In this document: positions 1 to 5,258 of the stretch, piece after piece
Position numbering within the stretch: position 1 is the first letter of the stretch
How the letters are laid out: every line of letters begins with the position of its first letter
Origin: Chitinophagaceae bacterium
GTDB lineage: Bacteria; Bacteroidota; Bacteroidia; Chitinophagales; Chitinophagaceae
Assembly (NCBI GenBank): GCA_021323155.1
Contig: JAJTCI010000182.1
Coordinates: 1 to 5,258 of the forward strand
Direction: 5' to 3'
Length of the DNA: 5,258 bases
The notes under the pieces: generated by a model
Told to the model about the DNA's origin: nothing
The model's database searches: none
What the model saw: only the letters and a program-made list of their open reading frames with translations
Translations under genes and position numbers: made by a program

Positions 1-44
1 CAGGATATCATTAGCAATAATGCGGAGAAGAAGAGGTATTTCAT
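1..44 (-). CDS. 5' end of a probable lipoprotein or secreted protein (runs off the window)
   Basis: Reading the minus strand from an ATG at 44-42 gives MKYLFFSALLLMIS, followed by an incomplete codon TG. at the window edge. This is a typical export signal: one lysine after Met, then about twelve mostly hydrophobic residues. If the cut codon is TGC or TGT, residue 15 is Cys preceded by M-I-S, an acceptable lipobox, and the product would be a lipoprotein. TGG (Trp) or TGA (stop) are also possible. The start lies 92 bp downstream of the membrane-protein gene at 137-910, on the same strand, so it could be the next gene of that unit. A TAnnTTTG box lies just upstream at 51-58. Only 14 residues are visible, so no function can be given. 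The plus strand is also open over 1-96, so the strand assignment is a judgement. Confidence 0.5.
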   Translation of the reverse strand, partial: MKYLFFSALLLMIS

Positions 45-50
45 TGAACA

Positions 51-58
51 CAAACTTA
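51..58 (-). promoter_or_regulatory. possible Bacteroidota -7 box (TAAGTTTG) ahead of the edge gene
   Basis: Read on the minus strand, the bases are TAAGTTTG, a full match to the Bacteroidota -7 consensus TAnnTTTG. It ends 6 bp before the ATG at 44, which would give an almost leaderless transcript. I see no TTTG or TTG element 17-23 bp upstream. An 8-mer with six fixed positions in A/T-rich DNA can occur by chance, so this is weak. Confidence 0.25.
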
Positions 59-136
59 CGATTTATGAGTGTTTCGGGAGCGGGGTGCAGTATTAGTGAC
101 ATGCACAACTTGCCGGGTTGAAAGCTGTTGTCCCTC

Positions 137-910
137 CTATTCGGACTTTCCTTCAATATAGTACCAGGGTATGTTAAATAGTCCTTTTTTAAAATCAATC
201 TTAATATTGTCACCAACATTGAGTTCGGCATACTGAACGCCGGCGACACTTATTTCTTCTTTGTCTAAGTGGTGTCCCCATGGGGCAACTTCCACATAAT
301 ATGTTCTTCTTCCTTTACTGCCTCTATGAATTCTTTTGTCCAGTACTTTCGTCTCATAGACTGTGGGCTCTGAATAATCATAAGTGCAGTTTGCCGCATA
401 GGTACCCGCATAACTGTACAAAGACACATTGAAAATTAAAGAAGTATATATCCACCATTTGTTTCTTGTCGAATTTGCAATGAGTTTATGTGTTAGGAAA
501 AGAATGATCAAAATAACTACGCAAGCTATTGTCCCTGGAATTATCATACTATAAATGCTTTCAAATTCATAGTCTAATAGAACCCGTATCAGAATAACCC
601 ATGCGGCAACATCGATAAAATCCGCAACATCATATTTGTCGTCGCCGTCTTTGTCAGCACTTATTTCGACAAGTGTTGCCATGCTTGGCCGATGTAGTCC
701 ATTTAAAAAGAGCCCTATTATTGGAATTGCCAGAAGAGCCCCGAGTAAAATTTCATAAGGTCTTGGGAAAAATAAAAACCACCCTGCCAGCCCCATTGTC
801 GCCCATTCCAGCCAATCGAGTTTATGTAAGGTCAATTTATCAAATGTTACACTATTTGATTTTGCCTTTCTGCTTGCTCTGATGATCTTTCGTCTTTCGC
901 TCCTGTTCAT
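137..910 (-). CDS. unrecognised multi-pass membrane protein with soluble C-terminal domain
   Basis: I do not recognise a named family for this 257-residue protein. The N-terminus is strongly basic (R/K-rich over residues 3-17), then hydrophobic segments lie near 36-49, 52-71, 98-112, 119-141 and 153-172, suggesting four or five membrane helices. Between the second and third is an acidic stretch, D86-x-D88-x-D90-x-K-x-D94-x-x-D97, spaced like an EF-hand calcium loop. Residues about 183-253 form a soluble tail rich in predicted beta strands, with 'VLDKRIHRGSKGRRTYYVEV', a VGD turn and a final 'IPWYY'. The pattern recalls the small beta domains at the ends of some bacterial membrane proteins (DUF3592-type), but that is a guess. 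The ATG at 910 is the only sensible start; no Shine-Dalgarno is present. The gene looks clearly richer in A/T than the kinase beside it. It is divergent from the kinase and may be followed by the edge gene. Confidence 0.8.
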   Translation of the reverse strand: MNRSERRKIIRASRKAKSNSVTFDKLTLHKLDWLEWATMGLAGWFLFFPRPYEILLGALLAIPIIGLFLNGLHRPSMATLVEISADKDGDDKYDVADFIDVAAWVILIRVLLDYEFESIYSMIIPGTIACVVILIILFLTHKLIANSTRNKWWIYTSLIFNVSLYSYAGTYAANCTYDYSEPTVYETKVLDKRIHRGSKGRRTYYVEVAPWGHHLDKEEISVAGVQYAELNVGDNIKIDFKKGLFNIPWYYIEGKSE

Positions 911-1047
911 TTCGGGTCTGTCTTAAAATGGCTTATAAAATTGTACTTTATTCTATTGCCTGCTGTACCACTCCTCCCGGCCTCAGCGTTCAGGGAAGAC
1001 TCAAATTAAGAAAATCCCTTATTTGCCCCATATGGAGGAGAAAACCT

Positions 1048-1076
1048 TTTGCGAATCCTTCGCTCCATTACATTTG
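1048..1076 (+). promoter_or_regulatory. Bacteroidota-type promoter of the aspartate kinase gene
   Basis: TTTG at 1048-1051 and TACATTTG at 1069-1076 are separated by 17 bp. This fits the -33 TTTG / -7 TAnnTTTG promoter used by the primary sigma factor of Bacteroidota, with spacing at the short end of the published range. Transcription would begin near 1080-1083, leaving a leader of roughly 13-16 bases before the ATG at 1096. That supports 1096 over the in-frame ATG at 928, which would lie upstream of the transcript. It also argues against a long riboswitch or attenuator leader from this promoter. Confidence 0.6.
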
Positions 1077-1095
1077 CACCTCAAACAGGTTATCA

Positions 1096-2415
1096 ATGAA
1101 GATCATGAAGTTTGGCGGCACCAGTGTAGGCAAGCCGGAGCGTATGCACCAGGTGGCGGAGCTGATACAGAAGGACGATGAAGCGAAGATCGTGGTGCTG
1201 TCGGCGCTGAGCGGTACCACCAACGCGCTCGTGGAGATCAGCAACAACCTTGCGGGGTTTGACAAACAGGCAGCCAAGCATAATATTGATAAACTGGAAA
1301 CGCACTACCACGATTTCATCCCCGGGCTGGTGCAGACCGCAGACGCGCGCAACGCCGCCAACCGCATCATCGATGAGCATTTTGAATTCCTGAATATTAT
1401 CCTGAAGATATCTTTCAGCGAGGCATTGAACAAGGACATCCTGGCGCAGGGCGAACTGATGAGCACCAAACTGTTTTCCGTTTACCTGCAGGAACAGGGG
1501 ATCAACCACCGTTTGTTGCCGGCACTGGACTTTATGAGCATCGATACTTACGAAGAGCCGCAGGTGAAAGAGATCAGCAACAAGTTGGCGCCTTTACTGG
1601 CGACGCATAAGGACGTGAAGGTATTTATCACCCAGGGTTATATCTGCCGCAATGCAAGGGGAGAGGTGGACAACCTGAAGCGCGGCGGGAGCGATTACAC
1701 CGCTTCACTCATTGCTGCGGCGATCAACGCGAGTGTTTGCGAGATATGGACCGATATCAGCGGGATGCACAATAACGACCCGCGCATCGTTGAGAAGACC
1801 GTGGCCATCGAACAAATGAGCTTCGACGAGGCAGCCGAGCTGGCGTATTTCGGGGCTAAGATCCTGCACCCGGCGTCCATCTGGCCGGCGCAAATGTATA
1901 AGGTGCCGGTGAAGCTGCTCAATACAATGCAGCCGGAGGACAAGGGCACGACCATACAGGAGATGGCAGGCAGCACCGGTGTGAAGGCTATCGCCGCGAA
2001 AGACGGCATCATCGCCATCAATATCCGCAGCAGCCGCATGTTGCTGGCTTATGGTTTCCTGAGGAAAGTGTTTGAAGTGTTTGAAAAATACCGCACATCC
2101 ATCGACATGATCACCACGTCTGAAGTCGCGGTATCCGTTACGATCGATAACGATGCGCACCTGGACGTGATCGTGAAAGAGCTGGGCGCGCTGGGGACCG
2201 TGGAAGTGGACAGGGATGAAACGATCGTGTCGATCGTCGGTAACGAGATCGCCGAGACGAAAGTGATACTGGCTAGCTTATTCGAGTCGATAAAAGATAT
2301 TCCTGTGCGGATGGTGAGTTATGGGGGTAGCCGGCACAACATTTCATTACTCGTCCCGGGTAAGTACAAACAGCAAACGCTGCAACTCTTAAACAAAGGA
2401 CTGTTTAACCTGTAA
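1096..2415 (+). CDS. lysC: aspartate kinase (aspartokinase), monofunctional
   Basis: This enzyme phosphorylates L-aspartate with ATP to give 4-aspartyl phosphate, the first step to lysine/diaminopimelate, threonine, methionine and isoleucine; it acts in the cytoplasm. The 439-residue product has the family signatures in order: KFGGTSVG at 5-12, a GE pair at 119-120, LKRGGSDYTASL at 194-205, and EIWTDISGMHNNDPR at 216-230. Two C-terminal ACT regions (about 299-360 and 375-438) follow, the first with 'IDMITTSEVAVS' at 336-347. The ACT pair usually allows feedback inhibition by lysine and/or threonine; which one cannot be read here. No homoserine dehydrogenase domain follows, so it is not a ThrA-type fusion. 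The frame stays open back to 928, but the start at 1096 puts the kinase motif at its usual distance from the N-terminus and follows the promoter at 1048-1076. The next gene starts 3 bp downstream. The symbol is by family; the isozyme is not determined. Confidence 0.95.
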   Translation: MKIMKFGGTSVGKPERMHQVAELIQKDDEAKIVVLSALSGTTNALVEISNNLAGFDKQAAKHNIDKLETHYHDFIPGLVQTADARNAANRIIDEHFEFLNIILKISFSEALNKDILAQGELMSTKLFSVYLQEQGINHRLLPALDFMSIDTYEEPQVKEISNKLAPLLATHKDVKVFITQGYICRNARGEVDNLKRGGSDYTASLIAAAINASVCEIWTDISGMHNNDPRIVEKTVAIEQMSFDEAAELAYFGAKILHPASIWPAQMYKVPVKLLNTMQPEDKGTTIQEMAGSTGVKAIAAKDGIIAINIRSSRMLLAYGFLRKVFEVFEKYRTSIDMITTSEVAVSVTIDNDAHLDVIVKELGALGTVEVDRDETIVSIVGNEIAETKVILASLFESIKDIPVRMVSYGGSRHNISLLVPGKYKQQTLQLLNKGLFNL

Positions 2416-2418
2416 ATC

Positions 2419-2865
2419 ATGGCTAAGATCATCATTAACCGGAGAAGCGAATGGATGAACCGCTTGCGCAATATCAACGTCTTCGTCGACGGGAAGAAAG
2501 CAGGCGCGGTAAAGAATGGCAGTTCGGAAGAATTTACCGTTGAACCGGGTAGTCATCAAGTGGAGTGCAAGATCGATTGGTGTGCCTGTGAGCCATTGAA
2601 CGTCGAATTGAAAGAAAACGAGGTGAAGATCCTGAAGCTCCAGAGCGGGCTGAAATACCTCAATTATTTTTATATCGTGATCATCCTCGTCGTCATCGGG
2701 CGGCTGTTTTTTCGCTTTTCAGGTCAACCCATGCCGGGTTGGTACGATACAGCAGTAGTCGTTATCCTGGTACCTTCACTGGTCTACCTGTTCTACTTTC
2801 TTACAGTAGGGAAGAAAAAATACCTTTCGCTAACGGAAGACAAGGACAGCATCTTCAACAACTAG
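2419..2865 (+). CDS. small two-helix membrane protein with PEGA-like N-terminal domain
   Basis: The 148-residue product has a soluble N-terminal part (about 1-75) with the pattern of a short beta domain: 'INVFVDGKKAGAVKNGSSEE' (19-38), then 'VEPGSHQVECKID' (41-53). A 'V.VDG...G.V..G...F.V.PG.H.V' layout resembles PEGA-type surface or cell-envelope domains and recurs in small Bacteroidota proteins; the family match is my inference. Two membrane helices lie near 81-100 and 110-130, followed by a short charged tail. There is no signal peptide, so the topology of the N-terminal domain is open. Three cysteines occur close together (C50, C55, C57). The ATG follows the kinase stop by 3 bp, which implies co-transcription and perhaps translational coupling, but I see no functional tie to amino-acid synthesis. 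Its stop codon lies inside a CTAG shared with the opposite gene. Function unknown. Confidence 0.85.
   Translation: MAKIIINRRSEWMNRLRNINVFVDGKKAGAVKNGSSEEFTVEPGSHQVECKIDWCACEPLNVELKENEVKILKLQSGLKYLNYFYIVIILVVIGRLFFRFSGQPMPGWYDTAVVVILVPSLVYLFYFLTVGKKKYLSLTEDKDSIFNN
2862..2865. other. shared stop site CTAG of two convergent genes
   Basis: The palindrome CTAG supplies TAG for the plus-strand gene (2863-2865) and TAG for the minus-strand gene (complement of 2862-2864). The two reading frames therefore overlap by 4 bp tail to tail. No room is left for an intergenic terminator, so transcription from either side must end inside, or run through, the other gene. Confidence 0.95.
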
Positions 2866-3323
2866 TCAAGCGGTACCGGTAGTTCGTGTTGCCTGCTGCC
2901 ATCCTTGGGGCTCGATTCGAACAGTACCAGGTGGAGCTTTGAGTTCGGGCGCCTCTTTTTTACATTGAACGTGAAACTGAAGTTGCCGAACTCGGGTGCG
3001 CCGGCATCGGTGGTCCCATATCCTTTTAACAACTCTTCATGGCCATCTTCCACGATCCACATATAGGTCGCTTCGAACATTTGGGCCTTGCCACTGACGC
3101 TATAGGTTGAATCACCTATTTTTTTAACCCTTACATTCTGGAACCGGGCATTGCGGTAGAGGTCGATCGTATCGCGACCGTGTTCGTGGTCGTCGATGCC
3201 ACTGGTCGGGGGCGGGTTTGTGGTAGCGGTTTTAGGCGCAGAAGTGTCTTTGTTATCGGAGGGTTCGGTGGTGGTGTTACAGGAGGCTGCGAACAGCCCA
3301 AGGAAGATTAGTAAGTGTTTCAT
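2862..3323 (-). CDS. Gmad2-domain lipoprotein
   Basis: The 153-residue product begins MKHLLIFLGLFAASC, a lipoprotein signal with C15 as the expected lipidated cysteine (lipobox F-A-A-S-C with a somewhat unusual -3 residue). A Thr/Ser/Pro/Asp-rich linker runs to about residue 45. Residues about 70-153 match the Gmad2 pattern, an immunoglobulin-like domain named from spore germination proteins: 'YSVSGKAQMFEATYMWIVED', a 'FGNFSFTFNV' strand, then 'LHLVLFESSPKDGSR' and 'LPVPL' at the end. In Gmad2 proteins the 'V.G.A..FE' and 'LxLFE.S..DGS' segments are the most conserved parts, and both are present. The domain is thought to bind or assemble at the cell surface; no enzyme activity is expected. 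The residue after C15 is Asn; surface or periplasmic location is not resolved. It lies 57 bp downstream of mgtE on the same strand with no clear terminator between them. Its last four bases overlap the convergent gene. Confidence 0.85.
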   Translation of the reverse strand: MKHLLIFLGLFAASCNTTTEPSDNKDTSAPKTATTNPPPTSGIDDHEHGRDTIDLYRNARFQNVRVKKIGDSTYSVSGKAQMFEATYMWIVEDGHEELLKGYGTTDAGAPEFGNFSFTFNVKKRRPNSKLHLVLFESSPKDGSRQHELPVPLD

Positions 3324-3380
3324 GATTTAGTTCAATTGTTTGAGCGTTTGAATGTTGATGCTCATGATAAAATGCGGGTT

Positions 3381-4772
3381 CTACAACATGATCCCTTGTA
3401 AAAATAGATACGCGAAACTAAAGTATATGATCAGCCCTGTGACGTCAACAAGGGTGGCTACAAAAGGAGCGGAGGAGACCGCGGGGTCCGCACCGCATCT
3501 TTTCAGGATGAGGGGCAACATGGAACCGGTTAGTGTTCCCCATAATACGATTCCCATTAATGAGAACCCGATGGTAAGACCGAGCTCCACCCAGACGCCT
3601 TCATGCACTTCTGGCAGGAAGCTGTGCCATACCGCGATGCGCAGGAAGCCGATGATGCCGAGTACCGCGCCCAGTAACAAACCACTGACTATTTCCCGCC
3701 GCATCACCCGCCACCAATCGGCGAGGGTGACCTCACCCACGGCCATGGCCTGTATGATGAGCGTTGACGCCTGCGAACCACTGTTACCGCCACTCGCGAT
3801 GATCAGGGGAACGAATAGAGCCAGCACCACTGCTTTCGCGATCTCGTCTTCGAAATAACGCATCACGGAAGCTGTGAGCAACTCGCCAAGGAAGAGTATG
3901 ATGAGCCAGCCGACGCGTTTCTTGAAAAGTTTGAGTATGGGGATGTCGAGGTAAGGCTCTTCGAATGCCTGCGTACCACCGATCATCTGTATGTCTTCAC
4001 TGAACTCTTCGTCGGCCACCCAAAGCATGTCGTCGATCGTGACGATGCCGAGAAGAATATTGTTGTCATCCACCACGGGCAGGGCCACACGGTTATTCAT
4101 CTTAAACACCTGGGCGGCCTGTTGCTGGTCGTCATTCACGTTCAAGACCACTTTTCTTCCATCGATGAGTTCATCCACGCGTTTATCTGGCGAGGCCAGG
4201 ATGATGTCACGTATCCGGATATCGTCTACCAGTTCGCCGTTCTCATTGATGACGTACAGGACGTCGATGGTCTCGCTGTTCCTTGCATACCTTCTTACAG
4301 TCGCGAGCACGTCCGCTACCGAGTTATGGGCATATACGTACACATAGTCCGGTGTCATGAGCCTCCCCACTGAATCTTCGGGATAGCCCAGCATGGCCAG
4401 GGTGACCTTTCTTTCTTCGGGGTCCAGGAGTTTAATCAGATCGCGGATCGCTTTCTTGGGCAGTTCCTCGAGGAAGTCGGTACGGTCATCCGCCGGGAGT
4501 TCATTGAGGAGTTCCGCCGTTTTGCTGGAAGGAAGTTGCTTGATGACGTTCTTCTGGGTGGTGACATCAAGTATCTTGAACACCATGGCAGCGCGGTGTA
4601 TGGCCATGTTGGCAATGATCTGGCTGTCATAATCGGGATGTTCGTAGATCAGTTCGGCGACGTCGCTGATGTTCTGATCATTGAGGAAATCCCTGATGAG
4701 AAGCTTATCCTCCGTGAGTATCACCTGCTCAAACCGTTCAAAAAATGTTGTTTGTTCCTCCTCCAGGCTCAT
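3381..4772 (-). CDS. mgtE: magnesium transporter/channel MgtE
   Basis: MgtE is a homodimeric inner-membrane Mg2+ channel that closes when cytoplasmic Mg2+ is high. The 463-residue product is close to the usual 450 or so and has the full domain order: the helical N domain (about 25-130, with 'LNELPADDRTDFLEELP' at 89-105), CBS1 from 'GRLMTPDYVYV' (136-146) to about 198, CBS2 (about 201-258, including 'VALPVVDDNNILLGIVTIDD'), a connecting plug helix (about 260-285), and five membrane helices from about 287 to 458. The pore motif 'PLIIASGGNSGSQAST' is at 322-337, and the last helix has 'TLVDVTG' at 440-446, whose D443 probably corresponds to the Mg2+-binding Asp432 of the Thermus protein. The acidic residues of the N and CBS domains that sense Mg2+ appear intact in general character. 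The ATG at 4772 gives the usual short N-terminus. It is divergent from the SET gene and is followed by the lipoprotein gene after 57 bp. Confidence 0.95.
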   Translation of the reverse strand: MSLEEEQTTFFERFEQVILTEDKLLIRDFLNDQNISDVAELIYEHPDYDSQIIANMAIHRAAMVFKILDVTTQKNVIKQLPSSKTAELLNELPADDRTDFLEELPKKAIRDLIKLLDPEERKVTLAMLGYPEDSVGRLMTPDYVYVYAHNSVADVLATVRRYARNSETIDVLYVINENGELVDDIRIRDIILASPDKRVDELIDGRKVVLNVNDDQQQAAQVFKMNNRVALPVVDDNNILLGIVTIDDMLWVADEEFSEDIQMIGGTQAFEEPYLDIPILKLFKKRVGWLIILFLGELLTASVMRYFEDEIAKAVVLALFVPLIIASGGNSGSQASTLIIQAMAVGEVTLADWWRVMRREIVSGLLLGAVLGIIGFLRIAVWHSFLPEVHEGVWVELGLTIGFSLMGIVLWGTLTGSMLPLILKRCGADPAVSSAPFVATLVDVTGLIIYFSFAYLFLQGIML

Positions 4773-4843
4773 GCTGCAAATTAATTATTTAATGGGTGCA
4801 TGGTATAACTATTGTGTTATTTTCGCAAACCCAACTACGGCGA
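4773..4843. promoter_or_regulatory. divergent promoter region of mgtE and the SET-domain gene
   Basis: This 71-bp A/T-rich spacer must hold the start signals of both flanking genes if each has its own promoter. On the plus strand TATTTTCG at 4818-4825 is one mismatch from TAnnTTTG and ends 18 bp before the ATG at 4844, nearly the spacing (19 bp) seen for the kinase promoter. On the minus strand TTAATTTG (complement of 4777-4784) is also one mismatch away but lies only 4 bp before the mgtE ATG. I see no -33 TTTG at the right distance for either, and no M-box-like magnesium riboswitch would fit here. Confidence 0.3.
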
Positions 4844-5230
4844 ATGATCCTACCTTACCTTATTGTTGCTCCTTCCGGTAAAAAAGGCCGTGGCGTGTAT
4901 ACTACCAAAAACATACCGGCGGGAACCGTTATAGAGATATCGCCCGTGATCGTTCTTTCTTCTACGGAAAGGCTGGCGATCGAAGAGACCAAGCTGTACA
5001 ATTACATCTTTGAATGGGGCAACTCGAATAAACAGGGAGCGCTCGGCCTGGGTTATGTATCGTTGTATAACCATAGCTATGAAGCCAACTGCGACTATGA
5101 TATGGATTTCGACAACCTCCTGATGACGATTACTACGGTGAAGCCTGTGAAAAAAGGCAGCGAACTCTGCGTGAATTATAACGCGACGCCGGATGACAAG
5201 ACGCCGGTGTGGTTTGAGACGATGAGGTAG
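4844..5230 (+). CDS. short SET-domain protein (putative protein-lysine methyltransferase)
   Basis: The 128-residue product is nearly all SET domain. Visible motifs are 'GRGVYTTKNIPAGTVIEISP' at 15-34 (the first SET strand, which contributes to S-adenosylmethionine binding), 'YNHSYEANCDY' at 75-85 (the NHS..NC core motif) and 'KKGSELCVNYN' at 103-113 (the GEEL..DY segment, here G-S-E-L and N-Y). The protein would transfer a methyl group from S-adenosylmethionine to a lysine of a protein; the substrate is unknown. There is no cysteine-rich pre- or post-SET region, as is usual for short bacterial members. The ATG at 4844 is preferred over an upstream in-frame GTG at 4796 because the conserved domain begins directly after it and the upstream 16 residues are not conserved-looking. 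It stands alone on the plus strand, divergent from mgtE. The activity is inferred from motifs only. Confidence 0.88.
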   Translation: MILPYLIVAPSGKKGRGVYTTKNIPAGTVIEISPVIVLSSTERLAIEETKLYNYIFEWGNSNKQGALGLGYVSLYNHSYEANCDYDMDFDNLLMTITTVKPVKKGSELCVNYNATPDDKTPVWFETMR

Positions 5231-5234
5231 CGAA

Positions 5235-5258
5235 TTTGGATTTGAGGTTTGAGGTTTG
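5235..5258. repeat. TTTGAGG heptamer tandem repeat at the window edge
   Basis: Two perfect TTTGAGG units (5241-5247, 5248-5254) are followed by a partial TTTG (5255-5258) and preceded by a degenerate TTTGGA (5235-5240). The array starts 4 bp after the SET gene stop and probably continues past the window. Its full length and role cannot be judged; it could be a simple intergenic microsatellite. Confidence 0.6.

Noticed and set aside
1..96. Plus-strand open frame ending in TAG at 94-96 (31 residues, '...IEHKLTIYECFGSGVQY')
   Set aside because: It could be the tail of a plus-strand gene, but the minus strand gives a more characteristic signal peptide over the same bases. Kept as the alternative, not annotated.
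105..131. Possible hairpin (ACAAC / GTTGT) after the membrane-protein gene
   Set aside because: The stem is 5 bp with a long loop and no T-run follows on the minus strand, so it is not a convincing terminator.
928..1095. In-frame N-terminal extension of aspartate kinase from an ATG at 928
   Set aside because: The 56 extra residues do not resemble the family, and a good promoter lies inside this stretch, downstream of that ATG.
1093..1509. Minus-strand open frame inside the aspartate kinase gene
   Set aside because: It lies wholly over conserved kinase codons, has no promoter or family features, and is a shadow.
1705..2160. Minus-strand open frame inside the aspartate kinase gene
   Set aside because: Rich in His, Arg and Asp in the way expected from antisense reading of a moderately G+C-rich gene; no domain seen.
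3341..3364. Possible hairpin TGAGC / GCTCA between mgtE and the lipoprotein gene
   Set aside because: Five base pairs around a 14-base loop without a T-run; not a supportable terminator.
3352..3858. Plus-strand open frame opposite mgtE
   Set aside because: It is antisense to the conserved MgtE membrane domain, and its Ser/Thr/Met/Arg-rich composition is typical of a shadow.
4796..4843. GTG start for the SET protein at 4796
   Set aside because: It would add 16 residues of unconserved sequence and would lie upstream of the probable promoter box at 4818-4825.

Overview
The window looks like ordinary chromosomal DNA from a member of the Bacteroidota, most likely the Chitinophagaceae or a close relative. 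Three things point there. The gene starts lack Shine-Dalgarno sequences and are preceded by A/T-rich bases. A Bacteroidota-type promoter (TTTG - 17 bp - TAnnTTTG) sits just ahead of the aspartate kinase gene. The kinase has the N-terminus and the 'SGMHNNDPR' segment I associate with kinases of that phylum. The family placement is inference; I see nothing that fixes a genus.

Layout, left to right. At the left edge (1-44) the minus strand carries what looks like the first 14 codons of an exported protein or lipoprotein that continues outside the window. Upstream of it on the same strand is an A/T-rich gene (137-910) for an unrecognised multi-pass membrane protein with a soluble C-terminal domain. 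A 185-bp divergent spacer (911-1095) follows and holds the kinase promoter. On the plus strand, aspartate kinase (1096-2415) is followed after 3 bp by a small two-helix membrane protein with a PEGA-like N-terminal domain (2419-2865); the two are probably co-transcribed. This pair meets a minus-strand pair tail to tail: the stop codons of the small membrane protein and of a Gmad2-domain lipoprotein (2862-3323) share the same CTAG. Upstream of the lipoprotein, 57 bp away on the same strand, is a full-length MgtE magnesium channel (3381-4772). MgtE is divergent from a short SET-domain protein (4844-5230) across 71 bp. The window ends inside a small TTTGAGG tandem repeat.

Aspartate kinase commits aspartate to the lysine/threonine/methionine/diaminopimelate pathways, and MgtE handles magnesium uptake. 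The other genes have no assigned pathway, and nothing shows that the six complete genes form one system. I found no mobile element, CRISPR array, tRNA, rRNA or defence module. The points most worth a second look are the edge lipoprotein start, the shared CTAG stops, the EF-hand-like loop in the unrecognised membrane protein, and the MgtE/Gmad2 lipoprotein pairing.
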